From DASTPP01 sp035762175 (lineage in GTDB: Bacteria > Myxococcota_A > Polyangia > Polyangiales > Polyangiaceae), in assembly GCA_035762175.1 (NCBI GenBank), contig DASTPP010000127.1, forward strand, positions 1 to 56,420: a DNA stretch of 56,420 bases. The letters run 5' to 3'. Each line of letters begins with the position of its first letter. Within the stretch, counting starts at the first letter, position 1. Made by a program: the position numbers and the translations under genes. The notes under the pieces were generated by a model, which made no database searches, was not told where the DNA came from, and worked only from the letters and a program-made list of their open reading frames with translations. Below are positions 7,329 to 18,696 of this stretch, one piece after another.

Positions 7329-8594
7329 GTGACTGCGCAGATCGACGGCGTTCGCATCCGGCCCGCCCAGGCCCCCCTGATCGGCTCGGTGCGCCTGCCG
7401 GGCTCCAAGTCGATTACCAACCGTGCCCTCTTGATGGCGGGCCTGGCGCGCGGCGAGAGCCGCCTCGGCGGGGCGCTCAAGAGCGACGACACCGCCCGCA
7501 TGGCCGAGGCCCTGCGGGCCATGGGGGTCGCGGTCGCCGAGCCCGACGCGACCACCTTCGTGGTGACGGGCAAAGGCGCCCTGCGCCCGCCCGAGGGGCC
7601 GCTCTTTCTCGGCAACGCCGGCACGGCCATGCGCTTTCTGACCGCCGCCTGCGCCCTGGTCGAGGGCCCGGTCGTGCTCGACGGCGACGCCTACATGCGC
7701 GCGCGCCCCATCGGCGCCCTGGTCGACGCGCTCGCGAGCCTCGGCGTCGACGCGCGCTCGACCGGGGGCAAGCCGCCGGTCTACCTGAACGGGCGGGGCG
7801 GCTTCGAGGGCGAGCGCGTCGAGATCGACGCGTCGCTCACCAGCCAGTACCTCTCGGCGCTGCTGATGCTGGCCGCTTGCGGCCGCCGCCCCGTCGAGGT
7901 GGCGCTGAAGAACGTCGACATCGGCGCGCGCGGCTACATCGATCTGACGCTCGCCGCCATGCGCCAGTTCGGGGCCGAGGTCGAAGCGCAGGCGGGCGGC
8001 GTCTGGCGCGTGAGCGCGACGGGGTACCGCGCGACCGACTTCGCCGTCGAGCCCGACGCGTCGGCCGCCACCTACCTCTGGGCGGCCGAGGCCCTGACCG
8101 GCGGCCGCATCGATCTGGGCCTGCCGGCCGAGCGCTTCAGCCAGCCCGACGCCCGCGCCCACGCGCTCATCAGCGCCTTTCCGAACATGCCGGCGTCGAT
8201 CGACGGCTCGCAGATGCAAGACGCGGTGCCCACCCTGGCCGTGCTCGCCGCCTTCAACGCCACCCCCGTCCGCTTTACGGGCATCGCCAACCTCCGCGTC
8301 AAAGAGTGCGACCGCATCGCGGCGGTGGCCGGGGGGCTCGCGCGCCTCAAGCCGGGCCTCGGGCGCGAAGAGGGCGACGATCTCGTCGTCGACGCCGACC
8401 CCTCGCTGGCCGGCCGCGCCCTGCCCGCGCGCATCGACACCCACGGCGACCACCGCATCGCCATGGCCTTCGCCCTCGCCGGCCTGAAGGTCGACGGCGT
8501 CGTCGTCGAGAACCCCGCGTGCACGGCCAAGACGTACCCGGGCTACTGGGACGCCCTCGCGAGCCTCGGCGTCGGGCTCGAGTTCGGCGCCTGA
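7329..8594 (+). CDS. aroA: 3-phosphoshikimate 1-carboxyvinyltransferase (EPSP synthase)
   Basis: The 421-residue protein joins shikimate-3-phosphate and PEP to give EPSP in the cytoplasmic shikimate pathway. Family motifs are in order: LPGSKSITNRAL near residue 23, LFLGNAGTAMRFL at 92-104, SLTSQYLSALLM near 170, RVKECDRIAA near 325, and THGDHRIAMAFAL near 375. Two EPSP-synthase repeats and full length support an active enzyme. At the position of E. coli Pro101 this protein has Phe (residue 103), so the loop near the PEP/glyphosate site differs from class I enzymes. The GTG start at 7329 follows an AAGGG ribosome binding site. Confidence 0.95.
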   Translation: MTAQIDGVRIRPAQAPLIGSVRLPGSKSITNRALLMAGLARGESRLGGALKSDDTARMAEALRAMGVAVAEPDATTFVVTGKGALRPPEGPLFLGNAGTAMRFLTAACALVEGPVVLDGDAYMRARPIGALVDALASLGVDARSTGGKPPVYLNGRGGFEGERVEIDASLTSQYLSALLMLAACGRRPVEVALKNVDIGARGYIDLTLAAMRQFGAEVEAQAGGVWRVSATGYRATDFAVEPDASAATYLWAAEALTGGRIDLGLPAERFSQPDARAHALISAFPNMPASIDGSQMQDAVPTLAVLAAFNATPVRFTGIANLRVKECDRIAAVAGGLARLKPGLGREEGDDLVVDADPSLAGRALPARIDTHGDHRIAMAFALAGLKVDGVVVENPACTAKTYPGYWDALASLGVGLEFGA

Positions 8595-8843
8595 GCGCCA
8601 TCGCGCTAACCCCACACGTCAGGCGCGCCGCGGCGGCTTTATCGCACAACGGCCCGGCCGGCCGCGGTGTGGCGCCCCCGCCCCCGGGCCGCGCCGGGCG
8701 CGCCATTTCGCCACAGTATGGCCGCCCGAAGGCCGCCCGCCCGGCGAGATTCGGCCTTCGCGGCGCGCAACGACGAGCTCGCGCCGGAGCCTGGCCTGCG
8801 GCGTGCAACATGCGACGGCAGCAACGGGAAGGATGGTCGACCG

Positions 8844-9335
8844 ATGAAATGGGTGACATGGGCGTTCGCCGCCGCGGTCGCGTCCGCGAGCGCGGGCTGC
8901 AGCAACAAGGCCGAGCAGGCACAGCACGAGGCCGACGTGAGCGTCGCCGAGGCCAACAAAGAGGCGCGCGAGGCCCGGGAGGCGGCCGCCAAGGCCGCGG
9001 CGGCGCAGAAGGCGGCGGTCGAAGAGACGGCGCGGGCGGCGCGCAACGAGGCGCGCGCCAAGCTGCAAAAGGACGTCGAGGCGGCCGACCGCAAGATCAC
9101 GTACCTGAAAGAGAAGGCCGCCAAGGCCACGGGCGCCGCGAAGAAGAACGCCGAGGCGGCCGTCGCCGAGCTCGAGAAGCGGCGCACGGCGGTGAGCGCC
9201 GACATGGCCAAGCTCGACGCCGAGGCGGCCTCCACCTGGGACGCGGCGAAGGCCAGCGCCGAGCGCAGCCTCGCCTCGCTCAACCAGGCCGTCGACAACC
9301 TCGAGACCACCATCGCGGGCAAGGCGGCGCGCTAA
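8844..9335 (+). CDS. Coiled-coil lipoprotein
   Basis: The ATG at 8844 follows a GGGAAGGA ribosome binding site and opens a 163-residue protein. A short signal sequence (MKWVTWAFAAAVASASAGC) has a lipobox Cys at residue 19. The rest is almost entirely Ala/Glu/Lys-rich helix with heptad-like spacing, predicted to form a long coiled coil. It is lipidated and probably periplasmic, perhaps a spacer or Lpp-like envelope protein, though no family was recognised. A longer in-frame start upstream exists, but it would bury the signal sequence. Confidence 0.65.
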   Translation: MKWVTWAFAAAVASASAGCSNKAEQAQHEADVSVAEANKEAREAREAAAKAAAAQKAAVEETARAARNEARAKLQKDVEAADRKITYLKEKAAKATGAAKKNAEAAVAELEKRRTAVSADMAKLDAEAASTWDAAKASAERSLASLNQAVDNLETTIAGKAAR

Positions 9336-9368
9336 AGCGCCTTCGCCCCGCCCGCGGGAGGCGAGACC

Positions 9369-9629
9369 ATGGCTCAGTTCGAGCACAACTCTGACAAGTT
9401 CGGCTACCTCAACCTCGAAGACCTCGCGTGCGTGCAGCGCGCGCTCTCGCACCTCGGCTTCGACCCCGGCACGATCGACGGTAAAGACGGCCCGAACACG
9501 CAGAAGGCGGTGCGCGAGTTCCAGGCGCAGGCCACGATCAAGATCGACGGCATCGTCGGGCCCCAGACCCGCCAGGCCCTCGTCGACCAGCTCGCCGAGC
9601 TGGCCGCGGCCGGCGAAGCGTCGGCCTAG
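9369..9629 (+). CDS. Small peptidoglycan-binding-domain protein
   Basis: The 86-residue protein is a single PG_binding_1 domain: VQRALSHLGFDPGTIDG, then GPNTQKAVREFQ, then IDGIVGPQTRQAL. The domain normally binds muropeptides in secreted hydrolases. Here there is no signal peptide and no catalytic partner domain, so its location and target are unclear. It might be delivered by a contractile or type VI-like system or act as a free-standing adaptor, but neither idea has support in the neighbourhood. A GGGAGG ribosome binding site precedes the ATG. It sits 33 bases after the coiled-coil lipoprotein, probably in the same transcript. Confidence 0.8.
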   Translation: MAQFEHNSDKFGYLNLEDLACVQRALSHLGFDPGTIDGKDGPNTQKAVREFQAQATIKIDGIVGPQTRQALVDQLAELAAAGEASA

Positions 9630-9636
9630 CGCGCGC

Positions 9637-9703
9637 GGCGCCCCGCCCGAGGGGGGCGCCCCGGGGCTGCCCCTCTCGGCCGGGCCTGCGGCCGGCGAGG
9701 GGC
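9637..9703. terminator. Two hairpins between convergent genes
   Basis: GGCGCCCC (9637-9644) pairs with GGGGCGCC (9653-9660). A longer stem follows, formed by GCCCCTC plus CGGCCG (9669-9682) and CGGCCG plus GAGGGGC (9689-9703). They lie between the 3' ends of the PG-binding gene (+) and metH (-), where a bidirectional terminator is expected. There is no U-tract, so Rho-independent activity is uncertain. Confidence 0.4.
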
Positions 9704-9732
9704 CGGGCGCGCTCGGCCCGGCCGGGGGGGTA

Positions 9733-13593
<3,861 letters not shown>

Positions 13594-13597
13594 GGTC

Positions 13598-14545
13598 TCA
13601 GGGGCCTTTGTGGGCGAAGGCGGTGACGGTCTCGAAGTGGGGCGGGCGCTTCTCGCGGCAGGCGACGTCGCACGCGTCGACCGCGAGCCCCGCCTTCTGC
13701 AGCATTCGCCGCAGGCGCGGGGGCGAAAACCCCGGGTGCAGGTCGCCGTAGCTGGCGGTGACGGCGGCGTGCTCGTGCTGGCCGAGCGTGATGACCGTGA
13801 GGCCGCCGCCCTCGCGCAGCACCCGGGCCGCCTCGGCCACGGCCCGGGCGGGCGTCGCGGCCTGCGTGAGCACGTTGAACAAGAGCACGTGGTCGAAGCG
13901 GCCCTCGCCGAAGGGTAGCTCGTGCACGTCGCCCGCGCAGACCGCGGCGTTCTTCGCCCCCGAAAGGCGCGCCCGCGCGGCCTGCACCATCTTCTCGTTG
14001 CGGTCGAGGCAGGTCACGCTCTTCGCCCGCGGCGCGAGCAGCTGCGCGATCGAGCCGTCGCCCGCGCCGGCGTCGAGCACGTCGCCGAGGCGCACCAGGC
14101 CGAAGAGGCCGCGCGCCACGGCCTCCCAGGTGCGGCCGGGCGAGTAGTGCCGCTCCATCTGGCCGGCGACGGCGTCGGGCCAGGCCCGCGCCCGCTCGCG
14201 CGCCCGCAGCACCTCGGCGCAGCGCGCCCGGTCGCCGTCGAGCACCGCGTCTTTGATCTCGCCCTTGACCACCGACCAGACCTGCCGCGCCCCCTGGGGC
14301 ATGCTACCGTCGTTCAGCGCGTAGAGCGTCGACGCCCCGGCGCGGCGGTCGCGCAAGAGCCCCGCGTCGCGCAGCTTGCCGAGGTGCGTCGAGACGCTCG
14401 ACTGCCCCAGCTCGGTGATGCCCACCAGCTCGGCCACCGTCAGCTCGTGCTCTTCGAGCAGCGCCATCAGCCGGACCCGGGTCGGCTCGGCGAAGAGCTG
14501 CAACAAACTGACGGCAGACAGGAGGCTGGCCACGGGCGAGGCCAT
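13598..14545 (-). CDS. ArsR-type regulator fused to a SAM-dependent methyltransferase domain (SahR-like)
   Basis: The 315-residue protein begins MASPVASLLSAVSLLQLF and continues with a winged-helix ArsR domain (RVRLMALLEEHELTVAELVG, then SSVSTHLGKLRDAGLLRDRR). A class I methyltransferase domain follows, with motif I VLDAGAGDGSIAQLL and the acidic CLDRNEKM. This architecture is that of SahR, a regulator of the SAM/methionine cycle in Proteobacteria that senses S-adenosylhomocysteine through the methyltransferase-like domain. Position directly before metH fits that role. The start was placed at the ATG at 14543-14545 because the conserved sequence begins there; a longer frame upstream has no conserved sequence. 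Whether the domain still methylates anything is unknown. Confidence 0.8.
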   Translation of the reverse strand: MASPVASLLSAVSLLQLFAEPTRVRLMALLEEHELTVAELVGITELGQSSVSTHLGKLRDAGLLRDRRAGASTLYALNDGSMPQGARQVWSVVKGEIKDAVLDGDRARCAEVLRARERARAWPDAVAGQMERHYSPGRTWEAVARGLFGLVRLGDVLDAGAGDGSIAQLLAPRAKSVTCLDRNEKMVQAARARLSGAKNAAVCAGDVHELPFGEGRFDHVLLFNVLTQAATPARAVAEAARVLREGGGLTVITLGQHEHAAVTASYGDLHPGFSPPRLRRMLQKAGLAVDACDVACREKRPPHFETVTAFAHKGP

Positions 14546-14564
14546 CCTAGCATCGCGATAGGAT
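14544..14564 (-). promoter_or_regulatory. Candidate operator (nested inverted repeats) at the regulator start codon
   Basis: ATCCTA (14544-14549) and TAGGAT (14559-14564) flank the 8-bp palindrome ATCGCGAT (14552-14559). The site overlaps the start codon of the ArsR-type gene and is AT-rich for this genome. It is a plausible autoregulatory operator for the regulator-metH unit; this is inferred from symmetry and position. Confidence 0.4.
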
Positions 14565-14613
14565 GATGGCCAGGGGGGCCCCCCGAAGCCCCCGGACGAC
14601 GGCCCCGGGCCCG

Positions 14614-14952
14614 CTACAACGCGCCCTGCGACGAGCGGATGCTGACGAGGTACGTGCAGCGCAGCCGCGTCCACTCGCTCTGAGGCAGCCGGGCCTCTTC
14701 GGGGCGCGCGGCCGAGGGGAAGGGGCCCTCTTCGATCGTCCAGCGGTCGAGGCCGCGGCTGCCGGGCTCGCCGTCGTTGTCTTGTTCGACGGCGGCCTCG
14801 AGGTACGAGCGCGCGAGGGCGGGGGGCAGGCACGAGGCGCCGCCGCCCGGGTCGACCTCGTACGAATAATAGCTTTGTTCGTGCGACACCGCGCCGCACG
14901 CGGCCGAGGCGAGGGCGAGACCGGCCGCGAGGGCCAACCGGCGCGCGCTCAC
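14614..14952 (-). CDS. Small lipoprotein of unknown function
   Basis: The 112-residue protein has a clear signal sequence (RRLALAAGLALASAACG) with the lipobox Cys at residue 19. A Tyr-rich mature N-terminus (SYYSYEVDP) and an acidic and Arg-containing remainder follow, with no recognised domain. Its ATG overlaps the stop of the preceding gene by four bases (ATGA), making it the last gene of a compact minus-strand unit that starts at 18584. Being lipidated and linked to an outer-membrane-like protein, it may act in the same envelope complex. Confidence 0.6.
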   Translation of the reverse strand: MSARRLALAAGLALASAACGAVSHEQSYYSYEVDPGGGASCLPPALARSYLEAAVEQDNDGEPGSRGLDRWTIEEGPFPSAARPEEARLPQSEWTRLRCTYLVSIRSSQGAL

Positions 14953-15719
14953 GGCGCCCCCACGCCGGGACGCGGGCCGAACACGATGCCGAGGCCGCCG
15001 CTCAGCCAGAGCGTGCGCTCGGAGCCGAGCGATTGCACCATGGTGACCTCCGGAAAGAGCGCGAACCTCTTGCCGAGCCCGATTTGAACCCCGAGCCCGA
15101 GCCGCCCCGCGGCCCCCGTCGAGGGGTAGCCGAGCGAGGTGATGCGGTTGGCCTTCGCGTAGGCGATGCCGGGCGAGGCCACGATGGTGACGCGCTCGCC
15201 GACGCGCGCGCCGACCAAGATCGGCAAGTCGGCGTGGTACCAGCTTCTCGCCCCGTCGTTGTCGGTGCCGAAGCCCTGCACGCCGGGCCGCACGGCGAGG
15301 TCGAAGGTCTCGCCCTGGTAAAAGTTGTACTTCAAGTCGACACCCGGCACGAAGGCGCTGCGCACGTTGAGGCCGACGTCGACGTCGCGCGCGACGCCGA
15401 TGCGCACCGCGACCGCGGGCGGCACGGTCGCGTACGAGAAGCGCGACTCTTCGCGGGTGGGCAGGCCCGCCTCGCCCGGGCGCTCGCGCCCGACGTAGGC
15501 CATCTCGGGCGCGAGGGTGACGTTGACCTTGCCCGGCTCGACCGCGCGGGGCGTCGTGTAGCCATTCGCGGTCATGCAGCCCGCGAGCAGCGGCGCCAGC
15601 GGGGCGAGCGCGGCGAGGGCCGCGATCGGGCGTGTTCGCACGAACGCCGCCCGCGCGCGCAGCGAGGCGAGGGGGGCGCGCACTCGGGCCGCGCGCCGGC
15701 CCTTGGTCGAAGGGCCCAT
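14949..15719 (-). CDS. Lipid-anchored outer-membrane beta-barrel-like protein
   Basis: The ATG at 15717-15719 gives 256 residues with an unusually long basic N-terminus. A hydrophobic stretch ending in the lipobox APLLAGC follows. The mature part consists of alternating short strands typical of outer-membrane barrels (KVNVTLAPEMAYVG, AVRIGVARDVDVGLNV, RLGLGVQIGLGKRFALFPE) and ends WLSGGLGIVFG. It starts two bases after the stop of the Gly-rich gene and overlaps the next lipoprotein gene by four bases. No specific function was recognised. A longer frame upstream is an Arg/Ala shadow without conserved sequence. Confidence 0.6.
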   Translation of the reverse strand: MGPSTKGRRAARVRAPLASLRARAAFVRTRPIAALAALAPLAPLLAGCMTANGYTTPRAVEPGKVNVTLAPEMAYVGRERPGEAGLPTREESRFSYATVPPAVAVRIGVARDVDVGLNVRSAFVPGVDLKYNFYQGETFDLAVRPGVQGFGTDNDGARSWYHADLPILVGARVGERVTIVASPGIAYAKANRITSLGYPSTGAAGRLGLGVQIGLGKRFALFPEVTMVQSLGSERTLWLSGGLGIVFGPRPGVGAP

Positions 15720-15720
15720 G

Positions 15721-16533
15721 TCAGCGCCCCCACGAGAGGGCCGCTTGCCCGCCCGCGCCCGCCGCGCCGCTCTCGCCGCCCGCCGCGCCGCCGCCCTCGC
15801 CGCCCTCGCCGCCTTCGCCGCCCGCGCCCGCCTGACCGCCCGCCCCGGCCTGACCGCTCGCCCCGCCCCGGCCACCCGCGCCCGAGCGCCCGCCGGTGCC
15901 CGAGCCGCCGGAGCCGCCGGTGCCCGCGCCCCCGCTGCCGCCCATGCCCGCGCCGAGGGGGGTGAGCGTGGCCTCGCAGAGCAGCTCGGTCGTGCACGAA
16001 GCGCCGTTCGTGGGGCAGTCTTTCAGCGTACACGACAAGGCGAGCTTGCCGCCGTCGCTCGGCCGCGCCTCGCAGCGCGGGCGATCTTCGTAACCGCACT
16101 GGCCCGACGAAGGGTTGTTCGCGTCGCAGAGAATGCCCTTGCCGTAGCCCTCGAACCACCAGGGGCTGGCCGTCAAGCTCGGCCAGGTGTCTTCGCCCGA
16201 GGGCCGGGGGGCCACCGGCTCGATGAAGCCGCCGCGCGCGGGCCGCACGCCTTTGCCCGGGGTCGTCTGGGCCTCGGCCGTCGGCAGGCCGGTCGTCGGC
16301 GAGGTCACGAGCTGCATCGTGCAGCTCTCGCGGGCGAGCTTCACGTCGAGCCGGCCGGGCTCGCCGCAGCTGCCCTCGACGAGAAAGCTCTGCTCGCCGC
16401 TCTCGGAAAACGAACAGGGCACGATCGGGTCGGGGTCGGACGAGTCGGCCACCAAGAGGTACGCGGTGCCGGCCAGCAAGGCGAATTCGAGCGCCCGCTT
16501 CAGGCGCCCCGGGCGGGGCTTCGAACGAAGCAT
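15721..16533 (-). CDS. Membrane-anchored protein with Gly-rich C-terminus
   Basis: The 270-residue protein starts with a basic stretch (MLRSKPRPGRLKRAL) and one hydrophobic segment (EFALLAGTAYLLVA) that looks like an uncleaved anchor. The middle (about residues 35-190) contains several Cys and WPSLTASPWWFEGYGKG. From about residue 193 on, the sequence is Gly/Ala/Ser-rich with repeated GGSGGAGTGG-type units. Gly-rich tracts of this kind are common in exported Polyangiales proteins. Function is unknown. It sits in the five-gene unit three bases from its upstream neighbour and one base from its downstream neighbour. Confidence 0.6.
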   Translation of the reverse strand: MLRSKPRPGRLKRALEFALLAGTAYLLVADSSDPDPIVPCSFSESGEQSFLVEGSCGEPGRLDVKLARESCTMQLVTSPTTGLPTAEAQTTPGKGVRPARGGFIEPVAPRPSGEDTWPSLTASPWWFEGYGKGILCDANNPSSGQCGYEDRPRCEARPSDGGKLALSCTLKDCPTNGASCTTELLCEATLTPLGAGMGGSGGAGTGGSGGSGTGGRSGAGGRGGASGQAGAGGQAGAGGEGGEGGEGGGAAGGESGAAGAGGQAALSWGR

Positions 16534-16536
16534 GGT

Positions 16537-17094
16537 TCAGGTCTTTCTTCGGGGGAGGGCGCCTTCGCCGCGCCGGCGCCCGTAGGCGAGCGCCAGCCCG
16601 ACGAAGGGCAGGGCGAGCAGGTCGGTGGGGTCGGCGACGCAGCGCAAGCGCGCGAGCCCGAGCGGGCGTCCGACGACGGCCAGGGCGGCGCAGAAGTGCT
16701 CGGCCGCCGCGGGCGAGAGCTTGATCGGGACGAACACCGCGGCCGTCGCGAGCGCCCCGAGCCAGAGGGCGGCCGCCGGCGAGAAGGCCGCGCGGGCGGG
16801 GCCCATGGGCGCGAAGGCGGCGGCCCGCAGGCGCGCGGCCGCGCGCCCCGCGAGCGCGACGAGGGCGGCGACGTAGAGCGGCAGAAAGAAGCAAATGGCG
16901 ACGTCGGAGAGCTTGCCCGTCCAGGCGTTGTGGTAGGCCGGCTTCAGCCACCGATCGTTGACGGCCATCAGGGCGACGGCGCCGAGCGGCAGCGGCGCCA
17001 CGAAGGGCGAGTGGCCGCGCGCGCTCAGCGCGGCGAAGGGCGAGGGGCCGCGCGCGCTCTCCGCGGCGAAGGGCGAGGGGCCGCGCGCGCTCAC
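16537..17094 (-). CDS. Multi-pass membrane protein of unknown function
   Basis: The GTG at 17092-17094 overlaps the stop of the spermidine-synthase-like gene (GTGA) and gives 185 residues. After three 11-residue SARGPSPFAA-type repeats comes a conserved-looking block, MAVNDRWLKPAYHN then WTGKLSDVAICFFLPLY, and at least three hydrophobic helices. The C-terminus is basic. The WTGKLSD block looks like a family signature, but I do not know the family name. If the repeat-borne GTG is not used, the ATG at 16966-16968 would be the start, which would remove the first hydrophobic stretch. It is translationally coupled to the upstream enzyme. Confidence 0.6.
   Translation of the reverse strand: MSARGPSPFAAESARGPSPFAALSARGHSPFVAPLPLGAVALMAVNDRWLKPAYHNAWTGKLSDVAICFFLPLYVAALVALAGRAAARLRAAAFAPMGPARAAFSPAAALWLGALATAAVFVPIKLSPAAAEHFCAALAVVGRPLGLARLRCVADPTDLLALPFVGLALAYGRRRGEGALPRRKT
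17001..17094 (-). repeat. 33-bp tandem repeats at the start of the membrane protein gene
   Basis: Three 33-bp units (phase points at 17001, 17034 and 17067) encode SARGPSPFAA-type blocks. The outermost unit contains the GTG start codon itself, so repeat expansion here would change both the N-terminus and the overlap with the upstream gene. Confidence 0.8.
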
Positions 17095-18584
17095 CGCAGC
17101 GCCCCCCGCGCGAACGAGCGCGCCACGACCGCGTCGGTCATCGACTCGACCGGCGCCCGGTCGTCGCGCAGCGGCGGCCCGGGCGGGGTCGGGCGCAGCT
17201 CGCCCGCCACGCGCGCGGCGAAGGGCGCGAGGTGCGGCGCGAGGCCGCCCGAGGCGCGATCGAGGCGCTCGGCGAGGCCGCGGGGGCCGGCGTAAAAGAG
17301 GGTGTTGCTGCGGTTGTGCGCGTCGGCCGCGGCGACCTCTTCGAAGACGCCGGCCAGCGTGCCGCCCACCGCCCCGACGACGGCGCGATCGTCGCCCCAG
17401 CGCCCGACGTTGACGCAGGCGACGCCGCCCGGCACAAGGTGCCCCTTGAGCTCGGCGAAGAACTCTTCGGTCGCCAGGTGAAAGGGCACATAGGGGAAGC
17501 GAAAGACGTCGCTGATGATGACGTCGAACGACTCGCGCGAGCCGCGCAAGAAGGCGCGCGCGTCGCCGACATGCGCCTCGACCTCGGGCGGCAGGCCGAA
17601 GTCGAGGCGCGCGATCGCGAGCACCGCCGGGTCGAGCTCGACGCCCACGACCCTCGCCCCGGGGAAGCCCTCGAGCAGGCCGCGCGCGGCCGTGCCCGCC
17701 CCGAGCCCGAGCAAGAGCACGCTCGGCGGCCGCCCGGCCGCGCCCCCGGCGCGCATCGCGGGCGCGAGCAGGTAGTGCGAGAAGACCTCGTCGACGACGG
17801 GCGGCCCGGGGGGGCGGTAGACGCTCTGGGTCGCGAAGCCCTCGTCGAACACCAGCGCCCGCGACCCGTCGGGCCGCCCGATCACCTGCAAGAGCGCGTA
17901 CTCTGACTCGACGACCCGCGTCGCCCCCGCGCGCCGCGGCAGCGCGCTCGGCGCGAAGGCGAAGGCGAGCGCCGGCAGCAGCGCGGCGGCGAGCCGCTCG
18001 GGCCACGACGAGGCCGCCACGGCGCCGAGGCAGAGCGCGCCGAGCGCGAGCGAGCGGGCGGTGCCGAGGGCCGGCAAGAGCACGAAGGCCGTGCCGAAGG
18101 TGCCGACGAGGCTGCCCGCGGTCGAGGCCGCCGACAGGCGCCCGACCCACGCCCCCGCGTTCGCCACCGACGCGAGCTCGGTGCGCGCCAGCACCGGGCC
18201 GACCGCCCCCAGCACCGCCGCCGGCGGCGCGAGCAGCGCCGCGAAGGCCACGAGCCCCGCGAGCCCCGGGGCCCCGCCCGAGAGCGCCGACCCCGAGGCG
18301 GCCGGCAAGAGCGCCCGCCCCACGAAGGGCAGCGCCGCGAGCCAAGCCGCCGACGCGCACAGCCAGCGCCGCAGGGGCCGCGCCGTCAGCCAGGCGTCGG
18401 CCGCGCGGCCCCCGAGCTCGGCGCCGACGGCGAGCGCGGCCAAGAGAACCCCGATGAGGATCGCCCAGACCGGCGTGCTCGTCCCGAAATAGGGGGCCAC
18501 GAGGCGCGAGGCCGAGAGCTCGGCGGTCATGACGGCCAGGCCGGAGCAAAACGAGAGAAGCAGGGCCTGCCGCTGGGCGCGCAT
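17091..18584 (-). CDS. Membrane-fused spermidine synthase-like protein
   Basis: The 497-residue protein has two parts. Residues 1-235 contain several transmembrane helices (LLLSFCSGLAVMTAELSASR, then VWAILIGVLLAALAVGAELG) in the pattern of the MFS-like domain often fused to SpeE homologues. Residues about 250-490 are a Rossmann-type aminopropyltransferase/methyltransferase domain with VLLLGLGAGTAARGLL, VVGVELDPAVLAIA and VHVGDARAFL-like motifs (here EAHVGDARAFLRG), then FDVIISDVF. Such fusions occur widely in bacteria; true polyamine synthesis has rarely been shown for them. It heads a compact minus-strand unit with a Gly-rich protein, a barrel-like lipoprotein and a small lipoprotein. Confidence 0.85.
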   Translation of the reverse strand: MRAQRQALLLSFCSGLAVMTAELSASRLVAPYFGTSTPVWAILIGVLLAALAVGAELGGRAADAWLTARPLRRWLCASAAWLAALPFVGRALLPAASGSALSGGAPGLAGLVAFAALLAPPAAVLGAVGPVLARTELASVANAGAWVGRLSAASTAGSLVGTFGTAFVLLPALGTARSLALGALCLGAVAASSWPERLAAALLPALAFAFAPSALPRRAGATRVVESEYALLQVIGRPDGSRALVFDEGFATQSVYRPPGPPVVDEVFSHYLLAPAMRAGGAAGRPPSVLLLGLGAGTAARGLLEGFPGARVVGVELDPAVLAIARLDFGLPPEVEAHVGDARAFLRGSRESFDVIISDVFRFPYVPFHLATEEFFAELKGHLVPGGVACVNVGRWGDDRAVVGAVGGTLAGVFEEVAAADAHNRSNTLFYAGPRGLAERLDRASGGLAPHLAPFAARVAGELRPTPPGPPLRDDRAPVESMTDAVVARSFARGALR

Positions 18585-18696
18585 CGGAGCGAAGTATTGC
18601 CTACCACGGCCCGTGCCAGCGCCGCCGACGATCGAGATGCGGGCCGTTTTCGGCCCCCGGGCCCCGCGCGTGCCCGCCCGACCTACGACAGCCGCG

